Notes under the pieces: model-generated
Database searches by the model: none
What the model saw: the letters and a program-made list of their open reading frames with translations, nothing else
Told to the model about the DNA's origin: nothing
Assembly (NCBI GenBank): GCA_007130885.1
Contig: SLRQ01000012.1
Span: 99,516 to 163,515, forward strand
Length of the DNA: 64,000 bases
DNA from: Deltaproteobacteria bacterium
GTDB lineage: Bacteria > Myxococcota > Myxococcia > SLRQ01
Direction: 5' to 3'
Translations under genes and position numbers: made by a program
Shown here: positions 18,904-27,785 of the stretch, in pieces
How the letters are laid out: every line of letters starts with the position of its first letter
Numbering within the stretch: the stretch's first letter is position 1

Positions 18904-19725
18904 ATGGATAGACGCAATAGAAGAGCTTTTTTCGCGGTATCGCTTGCTGGTGCCTTTATGATCGTAGCCCTTGCGGGATCGGCACACGTGGCCGAGGGGG
19001 CCGTCAACGGGAGTTCCGAAATGTCTAGGCACGTCTTTGGGCCTGGAGAGAGCTTCGAGTTTCGCTTGCGCTACGGGTTTCTAGAGACCGGCCGGGCGAA
19101 GATCGAGATTGGGCGGGATGTCGACTCCGAAGCTGGGGAGATTTGGCCAATCAAGGTCGATGCCAGAACTACGGGGACGGCTGGTTTTCTCTACGACATG
19201 AACACTCTGTTCGTAAGCCATTTCATACCGGAAGAAGACCGAACACTTGGATTCGACAGAGACAGTGTGGAGCGGGGGGACGCACGGTTCACTACAATGC
19301 GCCTCGACCACGCGAACCAAAAGGCGGAGGTCGTGCGCAAGCAAGAGGGTCGGCCCGAGGAGAGAAGAACTTACGAGGTAGGTCCAGCTTCGCACGATAT
19401 TGCCTCGGCCATCTTTTGGCTCCGTGATCGCCCGTTGAACGTGGGGGATGTCGAAAAAATCAGGGTCTTCACCGGCCGTAAAGCATGGGACATGAAGGCT
19501 ACCGTTACCGGAACAGAAAGAATCCGTACTCAGTGGGGCCGCATGGAGGCAAAGCATATACGGCTTCACACTCAGTTCGATGGCGATGCAGCCGCGCGCC
19601 GGGACATAGAGATTTGGATGGCGAATGCCCCTCACCACGTACCACTTGCCATCAGGGCCGACCTGGCGCTGGGCTCGATTAGAGCCGACCTGCGTGAGTA
19701 CGCTCCTCCAAGAGACAGTCACTGA
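18904..19725 (+). CDS. Exported DUF3108 family protein, copy 1
   Basis: A 273-residue secreted protein. The ATG at 18904 with GGGAG 8 bases upstream gives a classical signal peptide (NRRAFFAVSLAGAFMIVALAGSAHVAEG as hydrophobic core and cleavage region). The mature part follows the DUF3108 pattern: FGPGESFEFRLRYGFLETGRAKIEI, then a middle TTGTAGFLYDMNTLFVSHF, the switch HDIASAIFWLRDRPLNVGDVEKI and a final pair of strands. The family is predicted as a periplasmic beta-rich fold, function unknown. 45 more codons are open upstream but unsupported. A second, diverged copy lies 155 bp downstream. Confidence 0.82.
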   Translation: MDRRNRRAFFAVSLAGAFMIVALAGSAHVAEGAVNGSSEMSRHVFGPGESFEFRLRYGFLETGRAKIEIGRDVDSEAGEIWPIKVDARTTGTAGFLYDMNTLFVSHFIPEEDRTLGFDRDSVERGDARFTTMRLDHANQKAEVVRKQEGRPEERRTYEVGPASHDIASAIFWLRDRPLNVGDVEKIRVFTGRKAWDMKATVTGTERIRTQWGRMEAKHIRLHTQFDGDAAARRDIEIWMANAPHHVPLAIRADLALGSIRADLREYAPPRDSH

Positions 19726-19880
19726 TGGGCGCGGCAATATCCAAGCTGCTCCAGCCGGTCTCTCTGTATCAGCCCGCGGCCCGTTCAAAGGCGGTGGAGG
19801 CAGGACCTTTCCGGGTACACCCCAATGACGAGATAGTCTAGTCTTCCGGAAGCGGATGTGTGCAACCACTTGGAGGAACC

Positions 19881-20906
19881 ATGAGAAGACTTGCCGCGAT
19901 GTCGCTCCTGCTGCTGTTGACCGCGGGCACTGGACCGATGATGGCTGCATCCACATCCGAGAAGCAAACCGAGGAGAAAGCCGCCACCGACGAGGAGAAA
20001 GCCGCCACCGACAAGGACTCCGTCGAGCCGTCTTTGGGCCTCCGACAAGTTCGTCCCGCTGCCCCGTCGGGGAAATCAATCGAAAAACAGTCTACCGGCA
20101 AAGCCTCAACGGAGCAGAAGACAGCGCCGCAACCCAGACGCGCCGGTGGAAGTACGAGAGTCCAGCCTTGCGCCGAAGCCCCACTGCCTCCGGGCACGAT
20201 TCCTTTCGAGGCGGGAGAGTCGATCACTTTCGACGTCGATATCATGGGTGTTCGCGCAGCCCGACTCACACTTACCGTTGACGAGCAGGACGGTGGTGGA
20301 ATGTCCTTTTCCGCAAAGACGAGGACAAACGCTTTTTTTGCGAATGTTCGCGAGGTCGAGGGACGCGCCAAGTCATACGCCCGTGATGGCGGGCTCACAC
20401 CCGCTCGGTACACCGAGGATGCCGTCGAGGACGGTGTCAGAAAGTGGGCGGAGGTGCTCTTCCCATCCGGCCGCAAGGAAGTGGACGTGCGTTTCGGCAT
20501 AGGGGAGCGCGAACGACGCGTACGCTATCCCGTGACCGCCACCCCACATGATCTGCTGTCAACCTTCTATTATCTCCGAACCATCGACTTGTCGGTCGGG
20601 CAAGAGATTTGCTTGGACGTATACGGAAACCGAAGGGTTTGGCGGGTATCCGGCAAGGTGGCTGAAGAGGAGTTCATCAGGACTCCGGCCGGCGGCTTCG
20701 AAACTTGGCGCCTGTCCGGGACGGCGACGCGCATGGACCTTCCAAGGGTGGAAAGAGAAGTACACGTTTGGATCACAAAGGACGACAGGCGCATGCCCGT
20801 CGCGGCCATGAGCTCCATCGATCTAGGGCCGGTTCGAGCCCGGCTTTCAAGCACCGATGACGGCAGAGCTTCACGCCGACCCGACTACGGCGGAGGGCGC
20901 TGGTAA
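19881..20906 (+). CDS. Exported DUF3108 family protein, copy 2, with low-complexity linker
   Basis: A 341-residue secreted protein starting at ATG 19881 with GGAGG at 19872-19876; a GTG seven codons earlier is possible. A signal peptide (LAAMSLLLLLTAGTGPMMA) is followed by about 85 residues of Lys/Glu/Ala/Thr-rich linker containing a short direct repeat (two copies of EEKAATD). The DUF3108 domain then runs from FEAGESITFDVDIMGVRAARLTL to ISSIDLGPVRARL-type strands. It shares the core switch HDLLSTFYYLRTIDLSVGQEI with copy 1, so the pair looks like an old tandem duplication. Function unknown. Confidence 0.82.
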   Translation: MRRLAAMSLLLLLTAGTGPMMAASTSEKQTEEKAATDEEKAATDKDSVEPSLGLRQVRPAAPSGKSIEKQSTGKASTEQKTAPQPRRAGGSTRVQPCAEAPLPPGTIPFEAGESITFDVDIMGVRAARLTLTVDEQDGGGMSFSAKTRTNAFFANVREVEGRAKSYARDGGLTPARYTEDAVEDGVRKWAEVLFPSGRKEVDVRFGIGERERRVRYPVTATPHDLLSTFYYLRTIDLSVGQEICLDVYGNRRVWRVSGKVAEEEFIRTPAGGFETWRLSGTATRMDLPRVEREVHVWITKDDRRMPVAAMSSIDLGPVRARLSSTDDGRASRRPDYGGGRW

Positions 20907-20915
20907 TTAGTTCGA

Positions 20916-21458
20916 CTAACGCGGCCGACGATCGGCATAGCGAAGGCCTGCGGCGACTTGGACCAAACGGCGCCGAAGACTCCATAGAACCTCATAAAGA
21001 TGGTCGGCGTAGCCGAAGCCACTACAATCAGACGCCCGGTCTATGAGGGCATCGGATGAGGGAACAGCGGCGGAGAGCGCCTCGATCCTTTCCTGAAAGA
21101 AGTTCTCGGCATCCGCCAGAGCATCCGCTGCTTCCCGAAGATCATCCTCGAGAAAGGCGCAAACCGTCCTGTCCACCCCCTTCGAGGAGAGACGAGCCGC
21201 AAGCACCGTCGCGGCACGCTTCCTCTGCTCTCGGAGTCTCTCCACCAAACCGGCCATGGAGCCTTCTTCATGTGGAGACCCGGCCTCTCCCCCACCGTCA
21301 TGTCGGCTTGCCCCGTTCTCGCCCAAAGTTCGCGAACGCAAAGCCGGGAGCGGCAACCCGCTCCAGTCGCCATCCCGGATCCTCATCCGCCGGCGGCGAG
21401 AGCGAAGCCTGCCAAGAGTCGTAGTGTCGTTTGGTGTGGAAAAAGGCCCAGCAACCAT
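20916..21458 (-). CDS. Hypothetical coiled-coil protein
   Basis: A 180-residue open frame I do not recognise. The ATG at 21458 has a good GGGAGG 6 bases upstream. The first 65 residues are Arg/Gly-rich and unlike a folded domain. From MAGLVERLREQRKRAATVLAARL on, the sequence is amphipathic helix with heptad character to the C-terminus. It converges on DUF3108 copy 2 with 9 bp between stops, and a small palindrome (TTAGT-TCG-ACTAA, 20907-20919) spans the junction and its stop codon. It could be a chance frame. Support is the ribosome binding site, the length and the clean fit between neighbours. Confidence 0.55.
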   Translation of the reverse strand: MVAGPFSTPNDTTTLGRLRSRRRRMRIRDGDWSGLPLPALRSRTLGENGASRHDGGGEAGSPHEEGSMAGLVERLREQRKRAATVLAARLSSKGVDRTVCAFLEDDLREAADALADAENFFQERIEALSAAVPSSDALIDRASDCSGFGYADHLYEVLWSLRRRLVQVAAGLRYADRRPR

Positions 21459-21754
21459 GATGCCTCCCAGATGTGTGCTCCTACCCTGAATCGTAGAATG
21501 CCCTGGAAGGCGGTCAATTTTTCCGACGCTTTCCCTCGACTGTTCCAGGATACTATGATGGCCTCATCGAACCGGCATAGTCCGCCACTTTCTCGAGCGG
21601 GGTTTACAACCATCGGATCGAGATTCAGTGCGCGCCCGCGACAAATCGAAGGCATCAGGAGGGCCTAGTCACGCAACCAGCCAGGAATGAGGCGGACACG
21701 CCTACTCCTCCGTCCAAAAGGAGGACTTTCTCTAGGATCGAACGACCATCCCGG

Positions 21755-23737
21755 GTGCTACGCTGGTGCCTGGCAGTGCCGTTCTTTGCCATTTGCGCGC
21801 TCGGCCTGTCGCTACTGGAACGTCATTCCGAGAGAGCTACCGTGGACGCCCTTATCGCCGAGGCCAGAGACGGCCTCGAGACAGCGATTTTGGAGGCATA
21901 CGATCCAGGCGTAGGTGCTCGTGATGCCGCATTGGCTCTTCGAGGCGATGCCGTGCTCCATGATGAGCGCATCCGCCGCCACCTCGACACCTCCCTCATC
22001 TTGAATATCGCGACCACCGGCACGGACCTGGTCGTACGAATGGACCTTTCCGGCGACAGCCCGACCGTCGAGGCAAAATACGGCATCGACGGCCCCTCCC
22101 CGATACTGGTCGCTCACAGCCGCTCTCCCATCCGTCCGGCCGCGCTTTACCCGGCTCTCGCCGCGATAATCCTAGCCTTTGCTACAGGAAAGGTCATTAT
22201 CTCACTAGGAGTGGCCGTCCTTCTCGGGGCGGCGCTTGCGACCGGGGCGAACCCAGCGGAGATGGCTTCCCACGCCGCTCGAAGCTACTTCTGGGAAGCC
22301 ACTTTCACCGACACATTCAAGCTTTGGATAATAGTTTTCACCTGCTGTTTGCTGGGTCTAGTCAGCCTTGCTTCCAGGGCCGGCGGCATCCAAGGCATCG
22401 TTGACGTAATAGCGGGCCGAGTCCGCAGCGCCAAAGGCGCGCAGCGGGCTACGGCGGCAATGGGGCTTGCTGTCTTCTTTGACGACTACGCCAACACGGT
22501 TCTGGTCGGTTCCACGATGAGAGCGCTCTCGGACCGGCTGCGAATAGCCCGCGAGAAGCTGGCCTACCTGGTTGACTCTACAGCCGCTCCAATTGCCGGT
22601 GTAGCGTTGATATCCACATGGATCGGCTTTGAGATCGGACTTCTATCCGACGCCGCACGTGCGGTCGGCATGGAACAGGACGGCTACAGCCTCTTTCTTC
22701 ACGCCCTCCCGTTTCGCTTCTACTGCCTGTTCGCCCTGGTGCTCGTAGCCGTAGTCGTCATAACCGGACGAGACTACGGCCCCATGCTTCGCGCCGAAGA
22801 ACGTGCGGCACATGACGGCACCGTCATTAGACCGGGAGCTCGGCCCTTATCCGGAGGGCTGGACTCGGACAATTACGGCCAAGCGGACGAAAGCGCCCCT
22901 CACATGGCCCACGTAGCCCTCGTCCCCATCCTCACCGTTCTAATAGGGACCGTGCTTGGCCTATTCTGGGATGGAGGCGGCTTCGAGGCCGGGGTGGGAG
23001 CATTAGCCTCCTTCAGCGCATGGCGCGACGCCTTCGGAAACGCCGAGAACAGCACCTTCGTGATGGCAGCGGCTACCTTGCTCGGCTCGGCCCTGCTCTT
23101 CTCGATTGTGCTCGCTCGCCGCTTGCTCCCTGTCGGCGAGACCATCCGGGCATACGCCCGAGGTGTCCGTTACATGGGGCCGGCGGTAGTAATTCTCATT
23201 TTGGCCTGGGCGATCGGAGCCGTGTGCAACGACTTGGGGGCCGACTTTCTTTTGGTTGCTGTGTTGGGTGACGCCGTTCCGCCGCTCGTCGTGCCTCTGG
23301 TGGTTTTCTTGCTCGCGGCTGTAGTGGCTTTCTCCACCGGCACCAGTTGGGGAACGATGGGCATCATCATCCCTGTAGCCGTCCCCCTTTCCTTTCATAT
23401 TGGTGGTGCCCCGCTTACCTTCGTGACGATGGCCGCCGTTCTCGACGGTGCGATTTTCGGCGACCATTGCTCGCCCATAAGTGACACCACGGTCATGTCA
23501 TCGATCGCGACAGGCAGCGATCACATGGATCACGTACGCACGCAGGCCCCATACGCCCTGACCTCCATGACGGCGGCAGCGCTTTTCGGCTACCTATGGT
23601 TTGGATGGGGGCTGCCCTGGTGGGTTGGAATAGCAATCGGAACCGCAGCCTTGGTGGTTTTCGTGCGTTTCGCCGGTCGAAACGCCCGAGAAGGGCTCAC
23701 GACCTGCCCCAAAGAAGCCGAGTCAGCCCCTACCTGA
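21755..23737 (+). CDS. Na+/H+ antiporter NhaC-family transporter with periplasmic N-terminal extension
   Basis: A 660-residue integral membrane protein with about twelve membrane segments after residue 130. The NhaC family core shows FFDDYANTVLVGSTMRALSDRLRIAREKLAYLVDSTAAPIAG and ending motifs STGTSWGTMGIIIPVAVPLSFH and DGAIFGDHCSPISDTTVMSSIATGSDHMDHV. These match the two symmetric halves of NhaC transporters (sodium or amino acid exchange). Residues 1-130 are an addition: one membrane segment (CLAVPFFAICALGLSLL) and a predicted periplasmic stretch of about 90 residues. The start is a GTG lacking a clear ribosome binding site. The frame is open upstream to a GGAGGG at 21658-21663, so translation could begin earlier at a non-standard codon. 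Substrate unknown. Confidence 0.85.
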   Translation: MLRWCLAVPFFAICALGLSLLERHSERATVDALIAEARDGLETAILEAYDPGVGARDAALALRGDAVLHDERIRRHLDTSLILNIATTGTDLVVRMDLSGDSPTVEAKYGIDGPSPILVAHSRSPIRPAALYPALAAIILAFATGKVIISLGVAVLLGAALATGANPAEMASHAARSYFWEATFTDTFKLWIIVFTCCLLGLVSLASRAGGIQGIVDVIAGRVRSAKGAQRATAAMGLAVFFDDYANTVLVGSTMRALSDRLRIAREKLAYLVDSTAAPIAGVALISTWIGFEIGLLSDAARAVGMEQDGYSLFLHALPFRFYCLFALVLVAVVVITGRDYGPMLRAEERAAHDGTVIRPGARPLSGGLDSDNYGQADESAPHMAHVALVPILTVLIGTVLGLFWDGGGFEAGVGALASFSAWRDAFGNAENSTFVMAAATLLGSALLFSIVLARRLLPVGETIRAYARGVRYMGPAVVILILAWAIGAVCNDLGADFLLVAVLGDAVPPLVVPLVVFLLAAVVAFSTGTSWGTMGIIIPVAVPLSFHIGGAPLTFVTMAAVLDGAIFGDHCSPISDTTVMSSIATGSDHMDHVRTQAPYALTSMTAAALFGYLWFGWGLPWWVGIAIGTAALVVFVRFAGRNAREGLTTCPKEAESAPT

Positions 23738-23833
23738 AGTCTTGCCGGCCTCGACTGTTCGGCGAGCCGGTGCACTCGACCCCATGGCTCCTGAAACAAA
23801 GTTCAATAAAGCAATTAACAGGAGCCTTCAGCC

Positions 23834-25162
23834 ATGTTTCAAATCTTTCGTGATCGCTCGGAAGCGGGCACGCGGCTTGCCGCGCGCCTAGAGAAGTTTC
23901 GCTACCAAGACCTCGTGGTGGCGGCGCTGCCCAGAGGTGGAGTACCCGTGGCATACGAGGTGGCAAAGTACCTTCGTGCCCCACTCGATGTAGTGGGGGT
24001 GCGCAAAGTCGGCGCACCGGGCCGTCCCGAGCTCGGAGTCGGCGCGGTCGGTGAGGACGGGATCGTCTTCCTCGACGAGGTAATGACAGCGCAGCTAGGC
24101 CTGACACGAGATGCTCTCTCTCCCGCGGTCGAGCGCGAGACGGACGAAATTGAGCGACGCATGCAGAGCTATCGCGGAGACAACCCAAAGGTGCCTCTGG
24201 AAGGCCAGACGGTCATCCTGGTGGATGACGGGGTTGCCACCGGCGGAACAATGAGGGCCGCCATACAGGTGGTCAGAAAACAGGGAGCTTCTCGGACGGT
24301 GGTCGCGGTTCCAGTAGCAGGTCCCGAAAGTCTTCAACGGCTCTCTCCGGAGACCGATGAGATCGTGTGTGTCGAGGTATCACCAATGATATGGGCGGTA
24401 GGGCTCGCCTATCAGCAGTTCGAACAGGTACCGGATGAGACGGTTCGTGCTCTGCTCGATTCCGCGAGAAGCGGCCGCCGCGAAACCCCCACAAGTGCGA
24501 CGGAGCACGAGGTGCTCGTCCAAGTGGAGGGAGCAACGCTCAATGGCGACCTCACTTTACCGGAACGGGCCAACGGATTGGTTCTGTTCGCACACGGAAG
24601 CGGTAGTGGACGAAAGAGCCGACGCAACCGTCAAGTCGCGCGTTTCTTTCAAGAGGCAGGCTATGCGACTCTCCTTTTCGACCTGTTGTCGAAAGAAGAA
24701 GCAACGCGCGATGACTTCACCGCGGAGTATCGGTTCGACATCGACCTGCTTGGGAAGAGGATGACAGGCGCACTGGACTGGACCAATGAGCAGGAGAATT
24801 TGGCCCAGCTACCGAAGGCCTGCTTTGGAGCAAGCACCGGCGCCGCCGCCGCGCTCGTCACTGCCGCGGAGCGCCCAGCGGAAGTGCATGCCGTCATCTC
24901 TCGAGGTGGAAGGCCTGATCTCGCCGAAAGATGGCTTCCTCGGGTACGAGTTCCATGCTTGTTCCTAGTTGGCGAAAACGACCAATCGGTGCTCGCGATT
25001 CACGCCGAGGTCGTCGACCGCGTTTCAGGCCATACTCGCCTGGTAATCGTTCACGGCGCGGGACACCTATTCGAGGAACCGGGGGCGCTGGACGAAGTAG
25101 GTCGCCGAGCAACGAGTTTCTTGCGACAGCATCTGCACGCGCCCGAGATAGAGCTGCGGTAA
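23834..25162 (+). CDS. Phosphoribosyltransferase - dienelactone hydrolase-like fusion
   Basis: A 442-residue two-domain protein. Residues 1-215 are a type I phosphoribosyltransferase domain with the PRPP loop VILVDDGVATGGT and LPRGGVPVAYEVA. From about 228 to the end is an alpha/beta hydrolase of the dienelactone hydrolase kind: LVLFAHGSGSGRKSRRN, the nucleophile elbow FGASTGAAAAL (Ser), the acid region LVGENDQSV, and the catalytic His in VIVHGAGHLFEEPG. CAGGAG precedes the ATG. The fused arrangement is known from several phyla but its reaction is not established. It converges on DUF507 through a palindromic repeat. Confidence 0.88.
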   Translation: MFQIFRDRSEAGTRLAARLEKFRYQDLVVAALPRGGVPVAYEVAKYLRAPLDVVGVRKVGAPGRPELGVGAVGEDGIVFLDEVMTAQLGLTRDALSPAVERETDEIERRMQSYRGDNPKVPLEGQTVILVDDGVATGGTMRAAIQVVRKQGASRTVVAVPVAGPESLQRLSPETDEIVCVEVSPMIWAVGLAYQQFEQVPDETVRALLDSARSGRRETPTSATEHEVLVQVEGATLNGDLTLPERANGLVLFAHGSGSGRKSRRNRQVARFFQEAGYATLLFDLLSKEEATRDDFTAEYRFDIDLLGKRMTGALDWTNEQENLAQLPKACFGASTGAAAALVTAAERPAEVHAVISRGGRPDLAERWLPRVRVPCLFLVGENDQSVLAIHAEVVDRVSGHTRLVIVHGAGHLFEEPGALDEVGRRATSFLRQHLHAPEIELR

Positions 25163-25180
25163 GAAGCTGCGACAGGCCAG

Positions 25181-25210
25181 CTAAACCGGAGATCGTGATT
25201 TCGGGTTTAG
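25181..25210. repeat. Palindromic repeat, short copy (CTAAACC family)
   Basis: Arms CTAAACCGGA (25181-25190) and TCGGGTTTAG (25201-25210) pair over 9 of 10 positions around the loop GATCGTGATT. The left 20 bases are 19/20 identical to the left arm of the element at 28251-28323. It sits between the convergent hydrolase-fusion and DUF507 genes, and the DUF507 stop codon TAA is formed by its right arm. It could serve as a two-way terminator, but no T run follows. Confidence 0.75.
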
Positions 25211-25725
25211 AGCAGTCCCCGCAGCCTCTTTATCTGCTCCACCTGCTTTCGATACTCGACCTCCCAGTCGGAGGTGCCCTCCTGGAGATGCTTGAGCCGG
25301 GATCTCGCCTCGCGATCTATCTCATCGTCCACGAGCAGATGTCTTTTGAAGATGTCATGGATCTTTCGGCGCATCACGTGATCCTCGGCGTACACCTCCT
25401 CGACGTTTCTCGAGATTATGAGAAACTCCAGCATCTGGTTGATGACGTAGTCGAGCCCCTCCTGGCCCGTCCTATGACCTCTAACCTCCGCCATCTCCCT
25501 CTTCACGCGCTTGAAGTGAGAGGGATCGTAGCCTCGGCGGTCGAGTGCCTCCCGAGTGGCGTTCACCACAGCCTCCTCGTCGGCGACGTATTGCTTCATT
25601 ATCGCCGTCATGTCCTGCTCGGCGTCGGCCACTCGCATAGGCTCGACCTCGATATCCCCGTCCTCCATCAACTTACTAATCACTTCCCGGGAGATGGCCG
25701 GTATCACCTTTGAGTATAGTCGCAT
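25207..25725 (-). CDS. DUF507 family protein
   Basis: A 172-residue, mostly helical cytosolic protein of the DUF507 family, begun with MRLYSKVIPAISREVISKL and containing a repeated pattern (REALDRRGYDPSHFKRVKREMAEVRG, VMRRKIHDIFKRHLLVDDEIDREARSRLKHLQEGTSDWEVEY). The last segment is the family hallmark. Function unknown; the family is common in deltaproteobacteria and Aquificota. It lies 57 bp downstream of uvrC on the same strand and may be co-transcribed. Its stop codon lies inside the palindromic repeat. Confidence 0.88.
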   Translation of the reverse strand: MRLYSKVIPAISREVISKLMEDGDIEVEPMRVADAEQDMTAIMKQYVADEEAVVNATREALDRRGYDPSHFKRVKREMAEVRGHRTGQEGLDYVINQMLEFLIISRNVEEVYAEDHVMRRKIHDIFKRHLLVDDEIDREARSRLKHLQEGTSDWEVEYRKQVEQIKRLRGLL

Positions 25726-25782
25726 AGCGGTGCTCTATATGCCACCGGTGCCCAACTCGGCAACCGAAAAGCCAATCTATCG

Positions 25783-27627
25783 TCAGATCGTTTTCTTAAT
25801 CATGGTGGCCAGCTTGGTCGAGAAGCCGGGAACTTCTGCGATTTCTTCCGGGGAGGCTTGCCGCAAACGCTTGAAAGACCCAAAGTGCCGCAGGAGAGTT
25901 CGCCGTCTGTGGGGTCCAATGCCGGGTATCGTTTCGATGCGACCGGCCAGCGACCGCTTCGAACGAAGCTTCCTGTGGAGCGACACTGCAAAACGGTGGG
26001 CTTCGTCACGAAGACGAGCCAAAAGAAGCAACTCGGCTGAATCGGGAGGAAGAACTACGGGGTCTTTCCGTCCAGGAATGAATACCCTCTCCGGAATCGG
26101 AGCACCTTCGCCGGAGCCGTCCATCCTCGAGGAAGAGCGTCCTTTTGCCAGCGCAATGACATCCGTCTCATCAACCGCCGCGTCGGCCAGCACGGATCTG
26201 GCAACGCCGAGCTGCCCCTTACCACCGTCCACCACTATCAGGTCTGGAAGATCCTGCTCCTCTATGCCGCGAAGGAGCCGGCGCCGTAGAACCTCTCGCA
26301 TCATGGCGTAGTCATCTCCCCCCTTTGCGAAGCGAAGTCGGTACCGCCTGTAACGAGCCTTGTCCGGCCTTCCTTCCACCATAACAACTCTTGAAGCGAC
26401 AGCATCCCCACCTTGCGTCTGGGAGACGTCATAACCTTCGATGCAATGGGGAAACCTCGAGAGATTCAAGGAAACCCGAAGCCGCTCCAGCAAAGCCAGA
26501 TCGTCCGCCGACCTCTCTCTCTCGAGCTTGAAGCTCGTGGCGGCGTTCTGTTCGGCAAGCTCGACCAACCGGCGCTTCTCCCCTCGCTGGGGCACTAATA
26601 CCCTTACCTTTCGCCCTCGCCGATCCGACAGCCACTCGGCCAACGCCTCCCTTCCGTCAACTTCCGACGGCAGCAACACTTCGTCGGGCAGCGAAGGAGG
26701 TTCCGAGCGCTCATATATCTGAAGCAATAGCGAGCCCAACAACTCCGCGGTAGGAAACTCTTGCTCGTCGAAAGTATGACTTCTTCCTCCGGTCAGCCTT
26801 CCGCCTCGAACATCCAGAACCTGTACCGACAGCACCGGCCCCTCGCGGTAGCAGCCGATGGCATGACGCTCGGCGAGATCGCCGACCTGCACGACCCGCT
26901 GCCGCTCCAAAATAGCCTTCACGGCGCCAAGGTGATCACGCAACCGCGCTGCCTCCTCGAACGCTAGCTCGTCACTAGCCGCCCGCATCCGAGATTGGAG
27001 GTGATCCACCAAGTCGGAGTGCCTACCTTCGAGGAAGAGGATTGTGTCTTGTACGTTGCGGGGATACTCGGGCGCTCCACGGACACAAGGAGCTGGACAG
27101 CGTCCGATTTGATGCTGGAGGCAGGGCCTGGTCCTTCGTGACATCTCCGCGTCGGAGCACGTGCGAAGCTGAAAATGCCGGTTAATCATCCGAAGAGTCT
27201 TACGAACCGCAACCGCGCTTGTATAGGGCCCAAAATATCTTGCGCCATCCGGCTCGGGACGTCTCCAGACTTCAAGATGAGGGTACTTTTTTCTGGTATC
27301 GAGCCTGAGAGTCAGAAAGTCCTTGTCGTCCTTCAAAAGAACGTTGAAACGAGGCTTGTGACGTTTGATCAGCTCGTTCTCCAGCAGCAATGCTTCTTGC
27401 TCGCTGCCGACCTTCAATATCTCGAGGTCTCCCAGTAGGCGGTCCAACAGGGGAACGAAAGCCCGCTCGTCACGGCTGCTCGTCGAGAAATAGCCCCGCA
27501 CCCTAGAGCGAAGGTTCACCGCCTTGCCGACATAGATCGCGACCCCCCGGCGGTCCCGCATGATGTATACACCGGGCACCGCTGGAATACGCTCCAGCTT
27601 GTCCTTCAACGCTTGGGGAAGAGGCAT
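25783..27627 (-). CDS. uvrC: Excinuclease ABC subunit C
   Basis: Makes both incisions in nucleotide excision repair as partner of UvrB. The 614-residue length is normal. Domains in order are an N-terminal GIY-YIG nuclease (VPGVYIMRDRRGVAIYVGKAVNLRSRVRGYF), a UVR motif (DELAFEEAARLRDHLGAVKAI), the RNase H-like C-terminal nuclease (IEGYDVSQTQGGDAVASRVVMVEGRPDKARYRRYR, DLIVVDGGKGQL), and tandem HhH (IETIPGIGPHRRRTLLRHFGSFKRLRQASPEEIAEVPGFSTKLA). uvrB is 18 kb away in the same window. The divergent gene is a Bor-type lipoprotein. Confidence 0.97.
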   Translation of the reverse strand: MPLPQALKDKLERIPAVPGVYIMRDRRGVAIYVGKAVNLRSRVRGYFSTSSRDERAFVPLLDRLLGDLEILKVGSEQEALLLENELIKRHKPRFNVLLKDDKDFLTLRLDTRKKYPHLEVWRRPEPDGARYFGPYTSAVAVRKTLRMINRHFQLRTCSDAEMSRRTRPCLQHQIGRCPAPCVRGAPEYPRNVQDTILFLEGRHSDLVDHLQSRMRAASDELAFEEAARLRDHLGAVKAILERQRVVQVGDLAERHAIGCYREGPVLSVQVLDVRGGRLTGGRSHTFDEQEFPTAELLGSLLLQIYERSEPPSLPDEVLLPSEVDGREALAEWLSDRRGRKVRVLVPQRGEKRRLVELAEQNAATSFKLERERSADDLALLERLRVSLNLSRFPHCIEGYDVSQTQGGDAVASRVVMVEGRPDKARYRRYRLRFAKGGDDYAMMREVLRRRLLRGIEEQDLPDLIVVDGGKGQLGVARSVLADAAVDETDVIALAKGRSSSRMDGSGEGAPIPERVFIPGRKDPVVLPPDSAELLLLARLRDEAHRFAVSLHRKLRSKRSLAGRIETIPGIGPHRRRTLLRHFGSFKRLRQASPEEIAEVPGFSTKLATMIKKTI

Positions 27628-27785
27628 GATCTATTGAACGGCCAGCTAGCGGCCCATGATTCCGGTGGTCCTCGAGTCGAGCGTCGCACCATAGCCGATG
27701 ATGGTCCAGCCGAGGAACGAACTTGCTTGACGGGAGCGGCAAAGAAGGCAAGTTTACCGAATCAACCCCAACCTGGAGGAATGCC

